From contig NZ_JAETXM010000019.1 of assembly GCF_024494465.1 (NCBI RefSeq), forward strand, positions 1 to 63,946: a stretch of DNA of 63,946 bases. Direction: 5' to 3'. The notes under the pieces were generated by a model. The model was given only the letters and a program-made list of their open reading frames with translations. It searched no databases and was not told the origin of the DNA. A program made the position numbers and the translations under genes. Position 1 is the first letter of the stretch, and each line of letters starts with the position of its first letter. Below, piece by piece: positions 33,910 to 42,839 of the stretch. This DNA is from Bacillus sp. V3B (GTDB lineage Bacteria > Bacillota > Bacilli > Bacillales > Cytobacillaceae).

Positions 33910-34031
33910 GGCTTAGTAGCTCAGTCGGTAGAGAAACGCAGCGTCTTGAAGAGGATGCGTTTTGCAACAAAAGCGAAAAGCTTTTGAAGCATAAGACCAC
34001 TAACTAAGTTTAGGGCAAAATAATTAAATAT
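33910..34031 (+). repeat. Chimeric unit 3: second tRNA-Phe 5' fragment plus hairpin module
   Basis: This is a tandem copy of unit 2, also 122 bases, directly followed by the real tRNA-Phe. Differences from unit 2 in the hairpin (TCTT/AGGA against TCCT/AGGA) keep pairing. CATAAGACCAC replaces CACAAGACCAC. The lower stems are unchanged. Confidence 0.85.
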
Positions 34032-34104
34032 GGCTTAGTAGCTCAGTCGGTAGAGCAAAGGACTGAAAATCCTTGTGTCGGCGGTTCGATTCCGTCCTGA
34101 GCCA
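34032..34104 (+). tRNA. tRNA-Phe (anticodon GAA)
   Basis: GGCTTAG pairs with CTGAGCC, the anticodon arm AGGACTGAAAATCCT carries GAA, and GCGGTTCGATTCCGT forms the T arm. CCA is not encoded. It is 73 nucleotides and preceded by two chimeric units sharing its 5' end. Confidence 0.97.
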
Positions 34105-34112
34105 TCCAAATT

Positions 34113-34150
34113 AACAAAAAGGGCATGAAGTAGCATGCTCTTTTTGTTGT
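34113..34150 (+). terminator. Terminator of the tRNA cluster
   Basis: AACAAAAAGGGCATG and CATGCTCTTTTTGTT form a long stem right after tRNA-Phe. The next 311 bases up to walR hold no gene that I can see and must contain the wal operon promoter. Confidence 0.88.
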
Positions 34151-34461
34151 TACATAAATTTAATTTCCTCGTCTTCCCCGCCTATCATGATGAAGAAAAC
34201 TCCAACTTATAAGGAGTTATAATAGACGGTTCCTTCTATACGAATAAATACAAATAGCAAATCCAACAATTCATCGTGAGACATTCGACATCATACTGTA
34301 ATAGGGGAAATATTCCCTATTGAAAAGGATGAATTCTAACAAATAAAATGATACAGTAAACTAGGGACCATATAGCTTTTTATAATGACTACTTTTACAT
34401 TCACTATTCTAAAAATAGAGTAGATAGGATCATAAATAGAGAAACTGAAAGGATAGAGAAT

Positions 34462-35172
34462 ATGAATAAGAAAATTCTTGTTGTTGATGACGAAAAACCA
34501 ATTGCAGATATATTACAATTTAATTTAAAAAAGGAAGGGTACGATGTCCATTGTGCCTATGATGGAAATCAAGCAGTAGAAATGGTTGAGCAAATCAAGC
34601 CTGATCTCATTTTGCTCGATATTATGCTTCCACAACGTGATGGAATGGAAGTATGCCGCGAAGTTCGTAAAAAGTATGAAATGCCGATTATTATGCTCAC
34701 AGCCAAAGACTCCGAAATCGATAAAGTACTCGGCTTAGAATTAGGAGCAGATGATTATATTACAAAGCCGTTTAGCACAAGGGAATTAATTGCTCGAGTA
34801 AAAGCAAACTTAAGACGCCACCAGCAGAGTGCTAATACTGTGGAAGAGGAAGAAAAGAATGAAATTGAAATTGGCTTTTTAACGATACACCCTAATGCAT
34901 ATATGGTCTCAAAGCGGGGAGAAACGATTGAATTAACTCATCGTGAGTTCGAACTCCTTCATTATTTAGCGAAGCATATTGGACAAGTTATGACGAGAGA
35001 ACATTTATTGCAAACCGTATGGGGCTATGATTATTTCGGCGATGTTCGGACAGTAGATGTAACTGTCAGACGTCTAAGAGAAAAAATCGAAGACAACCCG
35101 AGTCATCCGCTTTGGATTGTAACAAGAAGAGGGGTAGGCTACTATCTTCGAAATCCCGAGCAGGAGTCATGA
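34462..35172 (+). CDS. walR: Essential response regulator WalR (YycF)
   Basis: WalR controls cell-wall hydrolases and is essential in most Bacilli. The receiver domain has the phospho-acceptor Asp53 in LILLDIMLP and Lys in ITKPFSTRE. The C-terminal winged helix is of OmpR type ([12 protein letters not shown]). It is 236 residues. It heads a six-gene cluster and is followed by walK after six bases. Confidence 0.98.
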   Translation: MNKKILVVDDEKPIADILQFNLKKEGYDVHCAYDGNQAVEMVEQIKPDLILLDIMLPQRDGMEVCREVRKKYEMPIIMLTAKDSEIDKVLGLELGADDYITKPFSTRELIARVKANLRRHQQSANTVEEEEKNEIEIGFLTIHPNAYMVSKRGETIELTHREFELLHYLAKHIGQVMTREHLLQTVWGYDYFGDVRTVDVTVRRLREKIEDNPSHPLWIVTRRGVGYYLRNPEQES

Positions 35173-35178
35173 TGATTC

Positions 35179-37011
35179 ATGAGAAAGGTTAAGTTTTTAC
35201 AATCGATTCATCTAAAAACAGTCTTAATTTATATGCTTTTAGTATTGATTGCTATGCAAATCATTGGTGTTTATTTTGTCAGACAGTTAGAAACAACCTT
35301 AAAGGACAATTTTAAAACATCGATTCATGATAAGGTGAACTTACTTGCCTATTATTTAGAGGAACAAATTACGAAAGATAGGTTGCCAGCAGATGGTGGG
35401 GCAACTTTAGAAGGAGATATTAGAAATCTCCTTCGTGATTATCGTTCTACAGATATTTCAGAAGTAAGAGTGATTGACGGGGGATCGATAAAAGTACTAG
35501 GTACATCAGATCCTGATAATCAACAAATAGTAGGGCAAAAATCAACCGATACCAGAATACGTAGAGTGATTGCCACTGGACAATCAGATGATCAGGAAAT
35601 GATTGATCCACAAACAGGAAAACGGATTTGGATCTTAGCAAGTCCGGTTTTCTCAAATAATGAAGTGGTTGGTGCCATCTATTTTGTATCAAAGATTGAA
35701 AATGTATTTGGACAAATGAGGCAAATTAATCAGATATTTTCAACCGGTACGGGGATAGCCTTGGCGATCACAGCCGTTCTAGGCATTTTACTTGCCAGAG
35801 CGATTACTAGGCCGATTACAGATATGAGAAGACAAGCCTTGGCCTTGGCTAAAGGAAACTATACTCGAAAAGTGAAAATTTACGGGCATGATGAAATTGG
35901 GCAATTAGCCTATACATTTAATAATTTAACGAAGAAACTCCAAGAGGCTCAATCGACAACAGAAAGCGAAAGACGAAAGCTAACATCTGTCCTTTCGTTT
36001 ATGACAGATGGAGTGATTGCAACCGATCGCAGAGGTCGAGTAATTTTAATCAATGATCAAGGTGCAAAAATGTTGAATGTTTCACGTGAAACAGTACTCT
36101 CAACATCGATCGTTTCTCTTCTTGATCTGGAAGATGAGTATACATTTGAGGAGCTGATTTCAGAAAAGGAGTCGGTTATTCTTGATTATAGTACGCATTT
36201 AAATCCTTATATCTTACGGGCAAACTTTTCAGTCATTCAAAAAGAAACAGGCTTTGTTAATGGGTTAATTACAGTATTACATGATGTTACTGAACAAGAA
36301 AAGATCGAAATGGAGCGGCGTGAGTTCGTTGCTAACGTATCACATGAACTTCGAACGCCTTTAACGACTATGAGAAGTTATTTAGAGGCATTATCCGACG
36401 GTGCATGGAAGGATAAGGAGATTGCCCCAAACTTTCTTTGTGTCGCACAAAATGAAACAGAACGAATGATTCGTCTTGTAAACGATCTTCTACAGTTATC
36501 GAAAATGGACAATAAAGATTATCGCTTATCAAAAGAATGGGTGGATATCGTTCTTTTTTATCATAAGATTATTGACCGCTTTGAACTGACAAAAGATCAA
36601 AATGTTTTCTTTGAAAGAAACTTGCCAGAGAAAGCCATACTAGTTGAAATTGATCCCGATAAACTTACCCAAGTGCTTGATAATATTATTTCAAATGCTC
36701 TAAAATACTCACCTGAAGGAGGAAAAGTGACCTTTAGGATGAAAGAACAAGAAGAGCAAATTATTATCAGTATTACAGATCAAGGAGTTGGAATTCCAAA
36801 AGGAAATGTAGATAAAATTTTTGGGCGTTTTTATCGAGTTGATAAAGCTAGGACGAGAAAACTTGGTGGAACAGGTCTAGGTTTAGCTATTGCCAAGGAA
36901 ATGGTTGAAGCTCATAATGGACAAATTTGGGCAAGAAGTATTGAGGGCAAAGGAACAACGATTTTCTTTAATTTGCCTTATGAAAAGATTGAGGAGGATG
37001 ATTGGGAGTGA
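35179..37011 (+). CDS. walK: Sensor histidine kinase WalK (YycG)
   Basis: WalK phosphorylates WalR. Order: transmembrane helix near residues 13-32, an extracellular PAS-like domain, a second helix near 185-205, HAMP, an intracellular PAS, HisKA with His389 in NVSHELRTPLTT, and HATPase with NALKYSPEGG, DQGVGIP and GTGLGLAIAKEM. The 610 residues match the family. A perfect parS lies in the codons between HAMP and PAS. Confidence 0.98.
   Translation: MRKVKFLQSIHLKTVLIYMLLVLIAMQIIGVYFVRQLETTLKDNFKTSIHDKVNLLAYYLEEQITKDRLPADGGATLEGDIRNLLRDYRSTDISEVRVIDGGSIKVLGTSDPDNQQIVGQKSTDTRIRRVIATGQSDDQEMIDPQTGKRIWILASPVFSNNEVVGAIYFVSKIENVFGQMRQINQIFSTGTGIALAITAVLGILLARAITRPITDMRRQALALAKGNYTRKVKIYGHDEIGQLAYTFNNLTKKLQEAQSTTESERRKLTSVLSFMTDGVIATDRRGRVILINDQGAKMLNVSRETVLSTSIVSLLDLEDEYTFEELISEKESVILDYSTHLNPYILRANFSVIQKETGFVNGLITVLHDVTEQEKIEMERREFVANVSHELRTPLTTMRSYLEALSDGAWKDKEIAPNFLCVAQNETERMIRLVNDLLQLSKMDNKDYRLSKEWVDIVLFYHKIIDRFELTKDQNVFFERNLPEKAILVEIDPDKLTQVLDNIISNALKYSPEGGKVTFRMKEQEEQIIISITDQGVGIPKGNVDKIFGRFYRVDKARTRKLGGTGLGLAIAKEMVEAHNGQIWARSIEGKGTTIFFNLPYEKIEEDDWE
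36078..36093. promoter_or_regulatory. parS: parS site inside walK
   Basis: TGTTTCACGTGAAACA occurs in the walK reading frame (encoding part of Asn-Val-Ser-Arg-Glu-Thr). It is an exact consensus match about 25 kb from oriC. Confidence 0.93.
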
Positions 37012-38321
37012 CATATGAAAATATTAAATCCATCATCTTAATCACTCTTGTACTGATGAGTGCTCTATTAACTTGGAATTTATGGACATATCAACCACAT
37101 TTCGAAGAATTGGAGAAAATAGATACGGTTCGAGAAGTGGCTTTTAGTGATAAAAAAGCTGTAAAGGAAATCTTACAACCCGATCAAATTATTTTTCATA
37201 TTGGAAATTCCCATTATGGAACAATCTCTTCTAAGGAAATGGAAAAGGTCATCTACGAAGTGAGTCAGTGGAATTTGGATCGTTTTAAAAGGGTATCTTC
37301 AGATGAAATAAATATTTTCTCTTTAATAGAAAATCCAGATGTGGTGGAAATTCTTTATCCGGGATTGATTTCAATTAATGTCTATAAAAGCATTCTAGGA
37401 ATTAAAGATCAAAATATCCCTCATTTTTATTTTGACCAGATTGTCATTGATTTACAATCTGAAAAGAATGAAAAAGGCGTGCTTTATTTCATATCCCGTG
37501 AAGACCAAAGAATTTATAAATCTACTGTACCTGTCTCCTCTCTTTCCAATTTTAAGGAGCGTTACTTTGAAGTAGCACAGCAATATAATCAATATTTCTC
37601 TCTTAATATGGGGGCAGAAAGAAAGATTTATTTACCTGAAAGCGAAACTGAAATGATGAACTATCAATATCTCTCCAAACCATTAGGTTCTAGTAAGTTT
37701 AAAGATGCATTATTCAGTGACCCTAGTCGCGTTCAGAAAAGCATTATTGCAATGGGTGAAGAATATACAGATGGATCGAATCTATTGAGGGAAGATACGG
37801 AAAAGAACCTAATTTCTTATATTGATCCAGCAGAAGTAGGGAGTCAGGCAATAAACTCTAATGATCTGATTAAAAAGAGTATCGATTTTGTTAATGGACA
37901 TGGGGGATGGACAGATAGTTATCGTTTTGTTGGATTAGATAATGATCAGAAATCCGTTCATTTTCGTTTGTATGGACCAGAGGGCTATCCTATCTTTAGT
38001 GAAAATAGTAGTATTTCGGAAATTCTGCTTGTTTGGGGAAAAACAGACATTAGTCGTTATATTCGTAATAATTTTTCCTTCGGTTTAATTGGGGCGAGTT
38101 CTGAAAAAAAACTGGACTCTGGCCGAACAGCATTAGATAAAGTGAAAAAAATAGATAATTATAATCCTAATCTACTTCAAGATCTAAAAATCGGTTATCA
38201 AATGAAGTTGACTCAATCATTACTGATCCAATTAGAGCCAAGTTGGTTTTATTTATATGCTGGAGTTTGGAAGCAACTAAAGACAGAGGACTTGGGAGGG
38301 GAAAGTATTGGATTGGAGTAA
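37008..38321 (+). CDS. walH: WalK regulator WalH (YycH)
   Basis: WalH and WalI form membrane complexes with WalK and tune its activity. This protein has one N-terminal transmembrane helix (SIILITLVLMSALLTW) and a large extracytoplasmic domain. The GTG start (MTYENIKSII) overlaps the walK end and follows GAGGAGG; TTG two codons earlier is possible. About 437 residues. Confidence 0.93.
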   Translation: MTYENIKSIILITLVLMSALLTWNLWTYQPHFEELEKIDTVREVAFSDKKAVKEILQPDQIIFHIGNSHYGTISSKEMEKVIYEVSQWNLDRFKRVSSDEINIFSLIENPDVVEILYPGLISINVYKSILGIKDQNIPHFYFDQIVIDLQSEKNEKGVLYFISREDQRIYKSTVPVSSLSNFKERYFEVAQQYNQYFSLNMGAERKIYLPESETEMMNYQYLSKPLGSSKFKDALFSDPSRVQKSIIAMGEEYTDGSNLLREDTEKNLISYIDPAEVGSQAINSNDLIKKSIDFVNGHGGWTDSYRFVGLDNDQKSVHFRLYGPEGYPIFSENSSISEILLVWGKTDISRYIRNNFSFGLIGASSEKKLDSGRTALDKVKKIDNYNPNLLQDLKIGYQMKLTQSLLIQLEPSWFYLYAGVWKQLKTEDLGGESIGLE

Positions 38322-39138
38322 GATTAAAACCATTTTTATTATTTCCTTCCTTATCCTCGACAGCTATTTAATGTATGAGTTTTTTAAAATGCAAGATGTT
38401 AATGAAATTGAAAAGCAGACGACAACAAATGCATCAATTGAAAAGCGTTTGATGGCAGATGAAATTGAATATGTGACATTGCCAAAGGGGTATGTAGAAG
38501 ATCATTATTTAAAAGCAAAGCCAAAGGTGTTTACAGATGAAGATATACAAAATGAAATACTTGATGATCAAGTGATAGAGATCATAAGTGATACAGTGCT
38601 TGAATCAATATTAGAGGAACCCTTGGAAATTACGGATAATTTCGGACGATCTGAATTAAATAGTTATATTAAAAGTCACGTCTTAAATGGGGATCAATAT
38701 CGCTTTTGGGAAAGAAGTATGGATGGGCGGACCATTACTTATTATCAGCATTTTGATGGAAAAACGTCATTTGGAAACATAAATGGAAGACTTGTTTTCG
38801 ATATAAATGACGATAATGAAATTTATTCCTATACTCAAAGCTACTTTGAAGAGGTGAAAGAACTTTCTAAATCTGAAAAGATTATTCAACCGATAAATGC
38901 TATTGAAACACTTTATACAAATGGATTTTTACAACCGAAAAGTAAGATTACAGAAGTGGAGTTAGGTTATTATACACTTGTCCCACTTTCAGATAAAGCT
39001 CAAATATTGAATCCAGCCTGGTGTTTTGTTATCGATGGTAATGAAAACTTGTTTGTAAGTGCATTTGAAGGAAAGATTATTGAAGGGAAAATTATTGAAG
39101 GAAAGATTATTAATTTAAACAACAATGAGAAAAAATAG
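38308..39138 (+). CDS. walI: WalK regulator WalI (YycI)
   Basis: WalI partners WalH. It begins at TTG (MDWSKIKTIFIISFLILDSY) after GGGAGGGG, with one membrane helix and an external domain of the YycI type. The C-terminus carries a threefold EGKII repeat encoded by a 15-bp tandem repeat (39067-39111), an addition to the usual family end. 276 residues. Confidence 0.93.
   Translation: MDWSKIKTIFIISFLILDSYLMYEFFKMQDVNEIEKQTTTNASIEKRLMADEIEYVTLPKGYVEDHYLKAKPKVFTDEDIQNEILDDQVIEIISDTVLESILEEPLEITDNFGRSELNSYIKSHVLNGDQYRFWERSMDGRTITYYQHFDGKTSFGNINGRLVFDINDDNEIYSYTQSYFEEVKELSKSEKIIQPINAIETLYTNGFLQPKSKITEVELGYYTLVPLSDKAQILNPAWCFVIDGNENLFVSAFEGKIIEGKIIEGKIINLNNNEKK
39067..39111 (+). repeat. 15-bp tandem repeat, three copies, in walI
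   Basis: GAAGGAAAGATTATT, GAAGGGAAAATTATT and GAAGGAAAGATTATT are consecutive and in frame, encoding EGKII three times at the protein end. Confidence 0.95.
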
Positions 39139-39152
39139 TGGAGTGAGGAATA

Positions 39153-39947
39153 ATGGCTTTGCATTTTAGTGTTCTTGCAAGTGGGAGTACGGGAAATGCG
39201 ACCTTTGTAGAAACAGAAGACCAAACTTTTTTGGTCGATGCGGGTTTTAGTGGCAAGCAAATGGAATCACTGTTTCAACAAATCGATCGTGATATCAAGA
39301 AACTTAATGGGATTTTTGTGACACATGAACATAGCGACCATATTAAAGGTGTCGGTATTCTTGCTCGTAAATATAAATTACCAATTTATGCGAATGAAAA
39401 AACATGGAAAGCAATGGATAAATCAATCGGAGACATTCCAACAGATCAGAAATTTATTTTTGGAATGGAAACAGTAAAGACCTTTGGCTCGCTCGATATT
39501 GAATCATTTGGTGTATCACATGATGCGGCTGAACCTATGTTTTATATTTTCCATCATGAAGGAAAGAAGCTTGTGCTTATTACTGATACAGGTTATGTGA
39601 GTGATCGAATGAAAGGGACAATTGCTAATGCAGATGCTTATTTATTTGAAAGTAATCATGATGTGAGTATGCTTCGGATGGGACGCTATCCTTGGAATAT
39701 TAAACGAAGGATTTTAAGCGATGTTGGTCACGTATCAAATGAGGATGCTGCTTTTGCTATGAGTGATGTTGTAGGAGATCATACAAAGAGTATTTATCTT
39801 GCTCATTTAAGTACGGATAATAATATGAAGGACTTAGCAAGAATGGCGGTAACACAGACACTTGAAAGTAAAGGTATTATTGTCGGTGAGCAATTTTCTC
39901 TTTATGATACAGACCCGAAAACCCCTACCCCGCTTACACTTCTATAA
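39153..39947 (+). CDS. walJ: Metallo-beta-lactamase fold exonuclease WalJ (YycJ)
   Basis: The metal site [10 protein letters not shown] and the downstream [22 protein letters not shown] and AHLS motifs place this in the YycJ/WalJ family, linked to cell-wall/replication coordination and DNA repair. 264 residues, with GAGTGAGGAATA before the ATG. Confidence 0.95.
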   Translation: MALHFSVLASGSTGNATFVETEDQTFLVDAGFSGKQMESLFQQIDRDIKKLNGIFVTHEHSDHIKGVGILARKYKLPIYANEKTWKAMDKSIGDIPTDQKFIFGMETVKTFGSLDIESFGVSHDAAEPMFYIFHHEGKKLVLITDTGYVSDRMKGTIANADAYLFESNHDVSMLRMGRYPWNIKRRILSDVGHVSNEDAAFAMSDVVGDHTKSIYLAHLSTDNNMKDLARMAVTQTLESKGIIVGEQFSLYDTDPKTPTPLTLL

Positions 39948-40058
39948 AAAATAAGATTAGCAAAAAATGAAGACCTTTTGTTTAAGTTTTTAAAAAAGGA
40001 TGAGTATAATAATGGATAGGTAGGTAAAATAAAACGTAGAGAAATATCGGGAGAAAGG

Positions 40059-41297
40059 ATGGATGAAGCTTTGGGTTATTATGATCATGAAGGTGAAAAT
40101 CAATATAGAAAACCAAAAGGAAAAAAGAGCGGTTTTTTTCTTAGTAGTTTGGCCGGTGCTGTAATTGGAGCATTGCTTGTTATTTTTACTGTACCAGCTC
40201 TCTCAAATTATGGCCTTCTCCCCTATTCTGTGCAACCGACTAACCAAATTGAAGTGAGGGAGAATACCGATAATAATGAGAATATAGTCACAAAGAATGT
40301 CTCACTAGAAGTAGAGACGGGTGTGACGAAGGCGGTTGAAAAGGCTGGTGATGCCGTTGTCGGAATTACGAATAACCAATCGACAAGTTTTTGGTCACAA
40401 CAAGGTGGCAGTCAAGAAGCAGGAACGGGATCGGGTGTTATCTATAAAAAATCAGGTGGTAAAGCTTTTATTGTGACCAATAATCACGTCATTGAAGGAG
40501 CAGATCAACTTGATGTGACATTGGCAGATGGTACGAAGGTGCCTGCTGAGGTAAAAGGAAGTGATCCTTGGACAGACCTAGCTGTTATTGAAGTCGATGG
40601 AAGCTCAATTGAAACAGTTGCTGAATTTGGAGATTCCGATACGTTAAAGTCAGGTGAACCAGTCATAGCGATTGGAAATCCTTTAGGTTTAGGTTTCTCT
40701 GGATCTGTCACAAGTGGGATTATTTCAGGATTGGAACGAACAATTCCGGTTGATCTAAATATGGATGGTATAGAGGATTGGCAAGTGGAAGTTCTTCAGA
40801 CGGATGCAGCGATAAATCCGGGTAATAGTGGTGGAGCGCTAATTAATATTGCTGGCCAAGTTATTGGAATTAATTCCATGAAAATTGCCCAAGAAGCGGT
40901 AGAAGGAATTGGTCTTTCGATTCCGATTAATACAGCAATCCCTATTATTGAGGATTTAGAGAAATATGGTGAAGTAAAAAGACCGGCAATGGGAATTCAA
41001 CTTCGTAATCTAACAGAGGTGTCTTCTTATCATCAGCAGGAAACATTGTTGTTACCTAGAGATGTAAAAGAAGGTGTCATGATTGAAAGTATTGTACCGA
41101 ATTCACCAGCAAATCGTGCAGGTCTAGAAGAGTTGGATGTGATCGTTGAAATGGACGGGGAGAAAATTACGGATGTGATTTCACTCCGAAAACATCTATA
41201 TAATGAAAAGCAGATTGGCGATCAAATGGTCGTTAAATTCTATCGTGAAGGCAAACTGCAAGAAGCAAGTCTAACATTGGCCGGTGAAACATATTAG
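40059..41297 (+). CDS. htrA: HtrA-family serine protease (YycK)
   Basis: This membrane-anchored trypsin-like protease degrades or refolds damaged exported proteins. The 412 residues have a cytoplasmic N-terminus, a transmembrane helix at about 28-50, the triad His in TNNHVIEG, Asp in TDLAVIEV and Ser in NPGNSGGALIN, and a C-terminal PDZ domain (NSPANRAGLEELDVIVEMDG). It ends the walR cluster as in B. subtilis. Confidence 0.95.
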   Translation: MDEALGYYDHEGENQYRKPKGKKSGFFLSSLAGAVIGALLVIFTVPALSNYGLLPYSVQPTNQIEVRENTDNNENIVTKNVSLEVETGVTKAVEKAGDAVVGITNNQSTSFWSQQGGSQEAGTGSGVIYKKSGGKAFIVTNNHVIEGADQLDVTLADGTKVPAEVKGSDPWTDLAVIEVDGSSIETVAEFGDSDTLKSGEPVIAIGNPLGLGFSGSVTSGIISGLERTIPVDLNMDGIEDWQVEVLQTDAAINPGNSGGALINIAGQVIGINSMKIAQEAVEGIGLSIPINTAIPIIEDLEKYGEVKRPAMGIQLRNLTEVSSYHQQETLLLPRDVKEGVMIESIVPNSPANRAGLEELDVIVEMDGEKITDVISLRKHLYNEKQIGDQMVVKFYREGKLQEASLTLAGETY

Positions 41298-41298
41298 T

Positions 41299-41642
41299 TG
41301 TGGATAAACAATATTGACAGGAAGGCAAATGATGCTTTCCTGTTTTTTTTGTTATTATGGTATGATGAATATGTTATCCACATGTTGAAAAATAGGGAAA
41401 CATGGAGTTTGTTTAGAAATAAGAATATGAGGTATATAGTCAGCGTAAAAGTTATGAAATATAGAATCAGTACGGGTATAGATGATGTTAAGATATTCTT
41501 AACTCTTGAAAAATCGTTGGAATTTTAGTTATTAACAGCCTGTGAATATTGTCGTAATTTATCAGTATATAGGGTAGAAATAAATGATTTTATATAAAAT
41601 GTGGATAAATAACATGTATATGTGGATAACTTCTGTGGATAT
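41299..41642. promoter_or_regulatory. DnaA-box cluster upstream of rlmH
   Basis: Exact boxes occur at 41299-41307, 41374-41382, 41600-41608 and 41621-41629, with a near match at 41634-41642. They fill the 370-base htrA-rlmH gap. From memory, B. subtilis has a DnaA-box cluster at yydA (rlmH), so this looks conserved and may help control initiation or DnaA titration. Confidence 0.75.
41317..41350 (+). terminator. Terminator after htrA
   Basis: ACAGGAAGGCA and TGCTTTCCTGT pair around AATGA and are followed by eight Ts. Confidence 0.85.
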
Positions 41643-41667
41643 ATTGTTTATAAAGTGAGGGTAAGAT

Positions 41668-42147
41668 GTGAATATTTCTATTTATGCAGTTGGAAAATTA
41701 AAAGAAAAATATTTAAAAGCGGGAATTGATGAATATTTAAAGCGATTATCGGGTTATGCCAAAGTTGAAGTGATTGAAATTCCTGACGAAAAGGCCCCTG
41801 AAGTATTAAGTTCAGTTGAAATGGAACAGGTTAAACAAAAGGAAGGTGACAGACTACTAGCGAAAATATCACCTGATACATATGTGATTGCTCTGGCGAT
41901 CGATGGGAAAATGAAATCTTCAGAAGAACTCGCCGACTCGCTCGATAAATTAGCGACCTACGGTAAAAGTAAGATTGCCTTTGTTATTGGTGGTTCACTA
42001 GGACTAAGCAATGAAGTATTAAAGAGAGCGGATGAAAAACTCTCCTTCTCCAAAATGACCTTCCCCCACCAACTTATGCGACTCATTTTAATAGAACAAG
42101 TATACCGAGCATTTCGAATTAATCGCAATGAACCTTACCATAAGTAA
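41668..42147 (+). CDS. rlmH: 23S rRNA (pseudouridine1915-N3)-methyltransferase RlmH
   Basis: RlmH is a SPOUT methyltransferase acting on the 70S ribosome. The trefoil-knot SAM motif [18 protein letters not shown] and the end [14 protein letters not shown] are diagnostic. 159 residues, GTG start after AGTGAGGGTAAG. Confidence 0.97.
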   Translation: MNISIYAVGKLKEKYLKAGIDEYLKRLSGYAKVEVIEIPDEKAPEVLSSVEMEQVKQKEGDRLLAKISPDTYVIALAIDGKMKSSEELADSLDKLATYGKSKIAFVIGGSLGLSNEVLKRADEKLSFSKMTFPHQLMRLILIEQVYRAFRINRNEPYHK

Positions 42148-42275
42148 CGGCGAAAAATAGTATATACAAGGTATTTTCCCTAAAAAAAATAGTGTAATAC
42201 GAATAATATCCTTCTTATACACCTTATTACTAATTAGAGGCTTTGTTAAATTTTATTATTGATTTTTTATCGAAG

Positions 42276-42307
42276 AAAAAAAGCCGGTGTTTTACACCGA
42301 CTTTTTT
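42276..42307 (+). terminator. Hairpin terminator in the rlmH-metP gap
   Basis: AAGCCGGTGT and ACACCGACTT pair with one mismatch around TTT and are flanked by A and T runs, so it can act on both strands. Confidence 0.75.
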
Positions 42308-42712
42308 GACTTCGTTTTTCAACTAACACCCCCCGTTAACCATTCAGTCTATATATCGCTAAACGGAGCGCTTGTGCTTTTCTTAATCTGTAAGGAACTT
42401 AATGTATGAAACCAAACTAAAAAATGAATGAAATTCGGTTTTTTAGAAGATTGTCTTTTATTTTACGAATCATATTTTGATTTTTTTAAGTGGTAGTTCG
42501 TATTTCGATTAAAAAATGCTTTATGATATGTATTTATTTATTAACAAATTTTAAAAAAAGTGAAAGTATTGTAAACAGGCAGAATAAGCTTTAAAAAGGA
42601 GGTGAAAGTCAATGAATTAATATTGTAATATGTAATATATTATATGGTAACGCTTTAATTCGTTAATATAGGAAGGTATAAAAAATAGTATTACTTTTTC
42701 TAAAATAAGATT

Positions 42713-42741
42713 TTGACAGATGAAAGAAAACTAGCTATACT
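42713..42741 (+). promoter_or_regulatory. Promoter of metPS
   Basis: TTGACA (42713-42718) and TATACT (42736-42741) are 17 bases apart, 98 bases before the metP start. Confidence 0.8.
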
Positions 42742-42839
42742 AATTCTATATTTTAAAAATAGACAGAAAATACAAAAAAATCATATTATTCATTTAATTA
42801 AGGGAGAAAGACAGAACTTTAGTAGGAGGTAAATACGCT

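Larger units (their letters stand above)
42148..42839. other. rlmH-metP intergenic region
   Basis: This gap holds a solo B-type repeat end at 42239-42261 (GGCTTTGTTAAATTTTATTA), a hairpin terminator at 42276-42307 and a short Bacillus repeat end near 42356-42386 (GCGCTTGTGCTTTTCTTA). At 42596-42622 AAAGGAGGTGAAAGTCA precedes ATGAATTAA, a two-codon frame. The metP promoter closes it. No S-box or T-box is apparent. Confidence 0.5.

Noticed and set aside
33348-34031. CRISPR-like array in the tRNA cluster
   Set aside because: The repeats are tRNA-derived, only three copies exist, spacing is not spacer-like, and no cas genes are nearby.
41298-41528. 76-codon plus-strand frame after htrA
   Set aside because: It runs through the htrA terminator and two DnaA boxes and has no ribosome site.
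42148-42839. SAM or T-box riboswitch upstream of metPS
   Set aside because: The expected conserved helices or a T-box sequence were not visible; the only strong hairpin is a plain terminator.
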